Translations under genes and position numbers: made by a program
In this document: in pieces, positions 57,222 to 64,000 of the stretch
Layout of the letters: every line of letters begins with the position of its first letter
How positions within the stretch are numbered: position 1 is the stretch's first letter
The notes under the pieces: generated by a model
Database searches by the model: none
Seen by the model: the letters and a program-made list of their open reading frames with translations, nothing else
What the model was told of the DNA's origin: nothing
From: Streptomyces antibioticus
GTDB lineage: Bacteria > Actinomycetota > Actinomycetes > Streptomycetales > Streptomycetaceae
Assembly (NCBI RefSeq): GCF_001514065.1
Contig: NZ_KQ948425.1
Coordinates: 438,519 to 502,518, forward strand
DNA: 64,000 bases
Direction: 5' to 3'

Positions 57222-57469
57222 GGGGGGTGTTCTCCTTGCAGCCGTTCATCAGTGGAAGCGGGGATTCGATCGCCGTGATGACCGAACCCGCTTCCTGGTT
57301 GCCGCGGGAACCGCCCAGGTTGCCGTGCGATCCAGAATTTCTTCAGGCGAACCCGGCCGCCCAACATCCCATGTCTGACGCGACGCCAGGCGCCGACCGG
57401 CCAAACTTCCGTACGCAGCCGGTGTTTTGTGTCGCGACTCTAGACACGGGCAACGTTCATGCCTGTTAA

Positions 57470-59086
<1,617 letters not shown>

Positions 59087-59090
59087 CCCA

Positions 59091-59123
59091 CGGGCACGGC
59101 ACCAGCTTCTGGTGCCGTGCCCG
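59091..59123 (+). terminator. Terminator after GH62 gene
   Basis: Perfect 15-bp stem CGGGCACGGCACCAG / CTGGTGCCGTGCCCG with a 3-base loop, 4 bases after the stop and 43 bases before the next start. The esterase gene therefore needs readthrough or its own promoter. Confidence 0.85.
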
Positions 59124-59166
59124 CCAACCCGCTGATTCAGTCATCACTCGCACAGAGGACGCCCGC

Positions 59167-60273
59167 ATGAGAAAGCCCTGGATCCTGCCCGTGCTCACCC
59201 TTGTCGCCACCACGCTCGGGGTGACGGCGACGGGTGCTGCCCCTGCCACCGCCGCCCCCAACACCCCTTTACGGGTCATGCCGTTGGGCGACTCGATCAC
59301 CTGGGGGGTGGGCAGCAGCACGGGTAACGGCTACCGAGGTCCGCTGTGGAACCAGCTCTCCGGGGACGGCCACCCGCTGGACTTCGTCGGCACGGTGCGG
59401 AACGGCTCGATGTCCGACCCCGACAACGAAGGCCACTCCGGATACCGCACCGACCAGATCGCCGCCCTCGCCGACGCCTCGCTGACCCGCTACCGGCCCA
59501 ACGTCGTGACACTGCACATCGGCACCAACGACCTCCAAGGGGCCTCCGAGGTCGACAGCGCGATCGCCCGGCTGAGGTCGCTGGTCAACCAGATCACCGC
59601 CGATGTCCCCGACGCGACCGTCCTCGTCGCCTCCCTGGTCGTGTCCACCAGCAGCTCGGAGGAGCAGTGGCGGGGCACGTACAACCAGGCCACCCGCCAG
59701 ATCGTCAGTGACGCGCAGGCCGCGGGCAAACACGTCGCCTTCGTCGACATGAGCGGCCTGACCACGGCCGACCTGGCCGACCCGCTGCATCCCAACGACG
59801 CCGGCTACCAGAAGATGGCCGACGCCTTCCACCGCGGTATCCAGGCCGCGGACAGCGCCGGATGGCTCAAGAACCCCGCACCCGCGCCCGCGCGCGTGCA
59901 GTCCGGCATCGCCGGCAAGTGCATGGACGTCAACGGTGCCGGCACCGCCGACGGGACCGCCGTCCAGACCTGGAGCTGCGCCGACAGCGCCAACCAGTAC
60001 TGGTCCGCCTACACCGACGGCACCCTGCGCTCCATGGGCAAGTGTCTCGACGCCGCCGGCGGGGCCACGGCCAATGGCACCAAGGTGCAGATCTGGTCCT
60101 GCCACGGCGGTGCCAACCAGGTCTGGCAGCCTTACAACGGCGGCTACCGCAACCCCGCCTCCGGTCGCTGCCTCGACGTTCCGGGCTCCTCGACGACAGA
60201 CGGCACACAGCTCGTGCTGTGGGACTGCAACGGCGGTGCCAACCAGAAGTGGACCACGCTGGCCGCCGGATGA
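59167..60273 (+). CDS. Secreted SGNH/GDSL hydrolase (CE3-like esterase) with C-terminal ricin-type lectin
   Basis: 368 residues: a signal peptide to about residue 30, an SGNH domain (about 35-235) with block I MPLGDSITWGVGSSTGNGYR (nucleophile Ser), block II Gly, block III HIGTNDLQG and block V DPLHPNDAGYQ (Asp and His). A ricin-type domain (about 245-368) with three Q-x-W repeats follows. This architecture is typical of acetyl-xylan/carbohydrate esterases of family CE3. It would remove acetyl groups from hemicellulose alongside GH62. Confidence 0.92.
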   Translation: MRKPWILPVLTLVATTLGVTATGAAPATAAPNTPLRVMPLGDSITWGVGSSTGNGYRGPLWNQLSGDGHPLDFVGTVRNGSMSDPDNEGHSGYRTDQIAALADASLTRYRPNVVTLHIGTNDLQGASEVDSAIARLRSLVNQITADVPDATVLVASLVVSTSSSEEQWRGTYNQATRQIVSDAQAAGKHVAFVDMSGLTTADLADPLHPNDAGYQKMADAFHRGIQAADSAGWLKNPAPAPARVQSGIAGKCMDVNGAGTADGTAVQTWSCADSANQYWSAYTDGTLRSMGKCLDAAGGATANGTKVQIWSCHGGANQVWQPYNGGYRNPASGRCLDVPGSSTTDGTQLVLWDCNGGANQKWTTLAAG

Positions 60274-60279
60274 ACCATC

Positions 60280-60314
60280 CTCCCGGGGCTTGAGCCCTCC
60301 TCAGGCCCCGGGAG
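60280..60314. terminator. Terminator between esterase and FadR-type genes
   Basis: 10-bp stem CTCCCGGGGC / GCCCCGGGAG with a 15-base loop in the convergent junction. The right arm lies in the last codons of the regulator gene. Confidence 0.7.
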
Positions 60315-61026
60315 CGGCGACGCCGGTGACGGCCGGCTGTCCCGAGCTCAGGTGCACCCTCAGCCACTGCTCGGTGTTGCTCACATGCATCAGTGCCGCG
60401 GCCTGGCTGAGGGTGGCATCGCGCGTGGACAGGGCGTTGAAGATCGCCTCGTGCTCCGCGAGCGTGCGGCCCGCGGCCCTGTCGTCGACCAGACCGCGCC
60501 AGATGCGGGCTCGCAGGGTGCGGCCGGAGATCCCTTCGAGGAGGGTGAGGAGGCTTTCGTTGCCGGTGGCCGAGACCACGGCCCGGTGGAAGGCGGCGTC
60601 GTGGACGTTGAGCTGTTCGACGTCGTCACGGGCCTCGCGCATGGCGTCCAGGTGCTGCTTCACCTCGGCCAGCTGGTCATCGGAGATCCGGGTGGCGGCA
60701 AGCGCCGTGGCGACCGGTTCGAGGAGCCGTCGTACCTCCATGAGGTCCTGGAGGGCGGCCGAGTCGCCCTGCAACAGCTCCACCGCACCACCGAGCCCCT
60801 CCAACAGCAGGCTCGGCTGGAGGCTGGTGACATACGTGCCGTCGCCTCTCCGGACTTCCAGGACGCGCGCGACGGCGAGCGCCTTGACCGCTTCCCGGGC
60901 GAGATTGCGCGACAGACCCAGCTGAGCCGCCAGGTCCGGCTCCGGCGGCAGCTTCGAACCCGGCGGCAGGGCACCGGTCCGGATCAGCTCACGGATCTGC
61001 TCGATGGCCTTGTCCGTCAGAGACAT
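60301..61026 (-). CDS. FadR/GntR-family regulator (FCD domain)
   Basis: 241 residues. The winged helix-turn-helix is LPPGSKLPPEPDLAAQLGLSRNLAREAVKALAVARVLEVRRGDGTYV, followed by an all-helical FCD domain (about 95-220) with metal/ligand residues in VHDAAFHRAVVSATGN and EHEAIFNAL. It overlaps the aldo-keto reductase gene by 10 bases and is the last gene of the operon. Inferred repressor of the uronate-type catabolic operon, with a sugar acid as inducer. Confidence 0.9.
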   Translation of the reverse strand: MSLTDKAIEQIRELIRTGALPPGSKLPPEPDLAAQLGLSRNLAREAVKALAVARVLEVRRGDGTYVTSLQPSLLLEGLGGAVELLQGDSAALQDLMEVRRLLEPVATALAATRISDDQLAEVKQHLDAMREARDDVEQLNVHDAAFHRAVVSATGNESLLTLLEGISGRTLRARIWRGLVDDRAAGRTLAEHEAIFNALSTRDATLSQAAALMHVSNTEQWLRVHLSSGQPAVTGVAAPGA

Positions 61027-62030
61027 CCCGCATCCCTCCCCCCAGCGTGCCCCGCGAGCACGTCCGACCTGATCAGCCCCTGGGCACGGAGATCTTTCCA
61101 GAGACCATCAGGGACGCGCTGATCCTTGAGTTCCACGTTCCGTACGACCTGTTCCGAGGTCCGCATGCCGAGGGTGACGTTGATGATACTGGGGTGGGTG
61201 TACGGGAAGGCGATCGCGGCGGCGGGGAGGGTGGTGCCGTACGCCTCGCAGACGTCGGCGATGGCCCGGGCCCGGGCGATGAGTTCCGGTGGGGCGTCCT
61301 GGTAGTCGTATTTCATGCCTTCGGCGGGCCGGTCGCGGGAGAGCAGTCCGGAGTTGAACACGCCGACGGCCACCACGCTCTTGCCGAGTTCCCGTGCGGC
61401 GGGCAGGACGTCGTCCAGAGCGGACTGGTCCAGGAGGGTGTAGCGGCCGGCGAGCATGACGATGTCGGCGGCGGTCTCGCGCAGGAAGCGGGCGAGCATG
61501 GCGGACTGGTTCATGCCGGCGCCGATCGCGCCGATCACGCCCTGGTCGCGTAGTTCCGCGAGGGCGGGCATGGCCTCTTCGGCGGCCTGCCGCCAGTGCT
61601 CGTCGGGGTCATGGAGGTAGACGACGTCGATGCGGTCCAGGCCGGTGCGCTCCAGCGTCTCCTCCAGGGAGCGCAGCACGCCGTCGCGGGAGAAGTCCCA
61701 TTGGCGGCGCAGGTCGTCGCGGACGACGAAGCCTTCGGTGTCGACGCCGTTCGGGTGTTCGTTGGGGACGAGGAGGCGGCCCACCTTGGACGAGACGACG
61801 TACTCGGCGCGGGGCCGGTCGCGCAGGGCGGCGCCGAGCCGGCGTTCGGAGAGGCCGAGGCCGTAGTGGGGTGCGGTGTCGAAGTAGCGGATACCGGCGT
61901 CCCACGCCGCGTCGACGGCGGCCGTGGCGTCGTCGACCGGGGTGACGCGGTAGAGGTTGCCGATCACGGACGCGCCGAAGCCGAGCTCGGTGAGGGAAAC
62001 GGACGTGTGGTGGATCTTCCGCTGCTGCAA
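61017..62030 (-). CDS. Aldo-keto reductase (aldose/L-fucose dehydrogenase-like)
   Basis: 337 residues with the AKR tetrad: Asp and Tyr in YFDTAPHYGLGLSERRLG, Lys in VVSSKVGRLL and His in DVVYLHDPDEHW. NAD(P) site sequences are near the C-terminus (NVTLGMRTSEQVVRNVEL). The sequence is closest to D-threo-aldose 1-dehydrogenase/L-fucose dehydrogenase types, which make aldonolactones. Position after KDG kinase in the operon fits oxidation of a neutral sugar into an aldonate degraded by the following enzymes. Confidence 0.88.
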   Translation of the reverse strand: MQQRKIHHTSVSLTELGFGASVIGNLYRVTPVDDATAAVDAAWDAGIRYFDTAPHYGLGLSERRLGAALRDRPRAEYVVSSKVGRLLVPNEHPNGVDTEGFVVRDDLRRQWDFSRDGVLRSLEETLERTGLDRIDVVYLHDPDEHWRQAAEEAMPALAELRDQGVIGAIGAGMNQSAMLARFLRETAADIVMLAGRYTLLDQSALDDVLPAARELGKSVVAVGVFNSGLLSRDRPAEGMKYDYQDAPPELIARARAIADVCEAYGTTLPAAAIAFPYTHPSIINVTLGMRTSEQVVRNVELKDQRVPDGLWKDLRAQGLIRSDVLAGHAGGRDAGCL

Positions 62031-62066
62031 GACGTGCTCCTGGGGATACGGGCGACGGGGCGCCGG

Positions 62067-63104
62067 TCAGCGTCTGACGTGGGCCGAGCCGCCCGCGATC
62101 AGTGCCTCGACCTCGGTGAGGGTGGCCATGGAGACATCGCCGGGGGTGGTCATGACGAGGGCGCCGTGGGCGGTGCCGTAGGCCAGGGCCCGGTCCAGGG
62201 GGTGACCGGTGAGCAGGCCGTGGATGAGTCCGGCGGCGAAGGCGTCGCCGGAGCCGATGCGGTCCAGGACGTGCAGGCCGGGCATGTGGGGTCCGGTGAC
62301 ATGGCCGGTTTCGGCGGACCAGGCCGCCGAGGTCCAGTCGTTGACGCCCGCCGAGGGCACCTCGCGCAGGGTGGTCGCCAGCACCTGGGCGCCGGGCAGC
62401 AGGTCGGCCACCGCGGCGAGGGCGTCCGGCACCTCGTCGGCCGAGAACCGCAGGGCGCCCGGATGTTCGCCCGCCAGACCGAGGGCGCCCACCACGACAT
62501 CGGCGTGCCGGGCGAGCCGCAGGTCGACCTCGCGGGCCCGCTCCGGTCCGCCGCGGTCGGCCCACAGGCTCGCGCGGTAGTTGGGGTCGTAGGACACGGT
62601 GACGCCGTGGCGGCGGGCGGCCGCCATCGCCTCGTCGGCCACGTCGACGGTGGTGTCGGACAGGCCGGCGAAGATGCCGCCGGTGTGGAACCAGCGCACC
62701 CCGGCCGCGAAGACGCTGTCCCAGTCCACGTCCCCTTTGCGCAGCTGGGAGACGGCGGTGTGGGCGCGGTCGCTGACGCCGAGGGCGCCGCGGATGCCGT
62801 AGCCGCGTTCGACGAAGTTCAGGCCGTTGCGGGCGGTGCGGCCGATGCCGTCGTCGGGTACCCAGCGGATGAGCGAGGTGTCGACGCCGCCCTGGAGGAT
62901 CAGGTCCTCCACGAGCCGTCCGACCGCATTGTCGGCGAGGGCGGTGACCACCGTGGTGCGCAGACCGAAGCAGCGGCGCAGCCCGCGGACGACGTTGTAC
63001 TCGCCACCGCCCTCCCACACCTGGAAGGTGCGGGCGGTACGGATGCGCCCCTCGCCCGGGTCGAAGCGCAGCATCACCTCACCGAGCGCCACCACGTCGA
63101 TCAT
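62067..63104 (-). CDS. 2-keto-3-deoxygluconate kinase-like PfkB sugar kinase
   Basis: 345 residues, ribokinase fold. It has substrate-side sequence VALGEVMLRFDPGEGRIRTARTFQVWEGGGEYNV and the PfkB signature 2 LDRIGSGDAFAAGLIHG with the catalytic Asp. Start and stop fit with the aldolase gene (4-base ATGA overlap). Together with a KDPG aldolase this indicates phosphorylation of 2-keto-3-deoxygluconate (or its galactonate epimer) to KDPG. The FDPGEGR motif is also seen in related deoxygalactonate kinases, so the stereochemistry is open. Confidence 0.88.
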   Translation of the reverse strand: MIDVVALGEVMLRFDPGEGRIRTARTFQVWEGGGEYNVVRGLRRCFGLRTTVVTALADNAVGRLVEDLILQGGVDTSLIRWVPDDGIGRTARNGLNFVERGYGIRGALGVSDRAHTAVSQLRKGDVDWDSVFAAGVRWFHTGGIFAGLSDTTVDVADEAMAAARRHGVTVSYDPNYRASLWADRGGPERAREVDLRLARHADVVVGALGLAGEHPGALRFSADEVPDALAAVADLLPGAQVLATTLREVPSAGVNDWTSAAWSAETGHVTGPHMPGLHVLDRIGSGDAFAAGLIHGLLTGHPLDRALAYGTAHGALVMTTPGDVSMATLTEVEALIAGGSAHVRR

Positions 63105-63733
63105 GTCCTGCTCCTGTCCACCGCGTCGGCGGTCAGCCGGCGGATCTCCTCGTAGTCACCCCGGCCCAGGTGGTCGGCGGTGGCCATCCAGCTGCCGCCG
63201 ACAGCGAGGACCGCGGGCTCGGCCAGGTAGCCGGACAGCTGGTCGGCAGCGATCCCGCCGGTCGGCACGAACCGCGTCCCGGGGAAGGGGGCCGCGAGCG
63301 CACGCAGGGTACGCACCCCGCCGAGCGACTCGGCGGGGAAGAGCTTGACGGTGTCCAGGCCCGCCTTGAGCGCGCGCATCAACTCGGTGGCGGTGGCGAC
63401 GCCGGGCACGACGGGCACCCCGAGCTCACGGCACTTGGCGACGACCTCCTCGTCGAACCCGGGCGAGACCACGAAGCGGGCCCCGGCCGCCACGGCCCGC
63501 TCCGCCTGCCCGGCAGTGAGGACCGTGCCGGCGCCGACGGCGAGGCCACCGTGGTCGGCCATCTCTTTGAGCACCTGCTCGGCGTCCGGGGTGCGGAAGG
63601 TGACCTCGGCGCACCGCGCGCCACCCGCCGCGAGCGCGTCGGCCAGCCGGCCCGCGCTCGCGGCGGACGGCACCGTGAGGACCGGCACCACACGGGCACC
63701 GTCGAGCACGGAGGCCAGGTCGCTCTCACTCAC
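63101..63733 (-). CDS. eda: KDPG/KHG aldolase
   Basis: 210 residues from GTG at 63733, which overlaps the upstream SDR stop (GTGA). ATG at 63745 is an alternative. Class I aldolase with catalytic Glu in CAEVTFRTPDAE and Schiff-base Lys in LDTVKLFPAESLGG. It splits 2-keto-3-deoxy-6-phosphogluconate to pyruvate and glyceraldehyde 3-phosphate, completing the pathway of the kinase encoded downstream. Confidence 0.92.
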   Translation of the reverse strand: MSESDLASVLDGARVVPVLTVPSAASAGRLADALAAGGARCAEVTFRTPDAEQVLKEMADHGGLAVGAGTVLTAGQAERAVAAGARFVVSPGFDEEVVAKCRELGVPVVPGVATATELMRALKAGLDTVKLFPAESLGGVRTLRALAAPFPGTRFVPTGGIAADQLSGYLAEPAVLAVGGSWMATADHLGRGDYEEIRRLTADAVDRSRT

Positions 63734-64000
63734 CGGCCGAGCCATCCGCCGTCGACGGGCAGGGTGACGCCGTGGACGTAGGCGGCCGCGTCGGAGGCGA
63801 GGAAGACGGTGGCGCCGGCGAGGTCGTCGGCGCTGCCCCAACGGCCGGCCGGGATGCGGTCCAGGATGGCCTTGCTGCGGACCGGGTCGTCCTGGAGGGC
63901 CTGGGTGTTGTCGGTGGCGATGTAGCCCGGCGCGATCGCGTTGACGTTCACCCCGTGCGGCGCCCACTCGTTGGCCAGCGCCTTGGTCAGACCGGCGACG
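63730..64000 (-). CDS. SDR oxidoreductase, KduD-like (5' end outside window)
   Basis: Only the C-terminal 89 residues are visible. They begin VAGLTKALANEWAPHGVNVNAIAPGYIATDNTQAL, with RIPAGRWGSADDLAGATVFLASDAAAYVHG and the ending PVDGGWLGR. This matches 2-dehydro-3-deoxy-D-gluconate (gluconate) 5-dehydrogenase, KduD type, of pectin/uronate catabolism. The stop overlaps the aldolase start. The catalytic YxxxK and NAD site lie outside the window, so the assignment rests on this tail and the context. Confidence 0.85.
   Translation of the reverse strand, partial: VAGLTKALANEWAPHGVNVNAIAPGYIATDNTQALQDDPVRSKAILDRIPAGRWGSADDLAGATVFLASDAAAYVHGVTLPVDGGWLGR

Overview
The window is very GC-rich actinobacterial DNA, and its gene content points to Streptomyces. 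It carries a WhiE-type spore-pigment polyketide cluster, a snapalysin-type protease, a class F sortase, PAS/GAF/SpoIIE regulators, many secreted ricin-lectin glycoside hydrolases and a DasR-like operator. I found no tRNA, rRNA, CRISPR array or insertion sequence. It reads as accessory chromosome: regulator and transporter pairs, stress membrane proteins and polysaccharide-degradation genes.

Layout. 1-5.4 kb: the end of a sensor kinase, an aac(3) relic with an internal deletion, and a four-gene unit (class III PLP enzyme, aminoglycoside-phosphotransferase-fold kinase, GntR/HutC regulator, SDR) that looks like a phosphorylate-then-eliminate catabolic route for an amino alcohol. 5.4-10.3 kb: two drug-efflux type MFS genes with HxlR and TetR regulators. 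The TetR/MFS divergent promoter carries four palindromes at an exact 18-bp period. 10.4-12.7 kb: katG with a 22-bp-stem terminator. 12.8-23.7 kb: a secreted beta-helix protein, then the spore-pigment locus (O-methyltransferase, cyclases, ACP, CLF, KS, cupin, SchA/CurD-like protein), with a sortase and its likely wall-anchored substrate lying between the PKS genes and an FAD hydroxylase.

23.9-39.8 kb: small membrane and stress proteins (DUF7144, SHOCT, BrkB, HdeD), a DUF2252 protein, MFS, GH15 trehalase/glucoamylase, a PAS-GAF-SpoIIE-HATPase protein whose phosphatase metal ligands are all replaced, a 917-aa MalT/LuxR regulator, a class II amidotransferase and an M15 peptidase. 40-45.3 kb: small proteins, a lipoprotein, GH27 and a Tat-exported PHP metallohydrolase with a His-rich N-terminus.

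45.3-60.3 kb: a secreted carbohydrate-enzyme island. GH18, a ThuA-like protein, a frameshifted GH74, GH62 and an SGNH esterase all carry ricin-type lectin repeats. GH18 has a promoter with a DasR-like site in its spacer. PucR, TfoX, snapalysin, a lipoprotein and an MFS/ArsR pair are interspersed. 60.3-64 kb: a minus-strand operon (kduD-like SDR, KDPG aldolase, KDG kinase, aldo-keto reductase, FadR-type regulator) for uronate or deoxyketosugar catabolism, which would take in sugars released by the preceding hydrolases.
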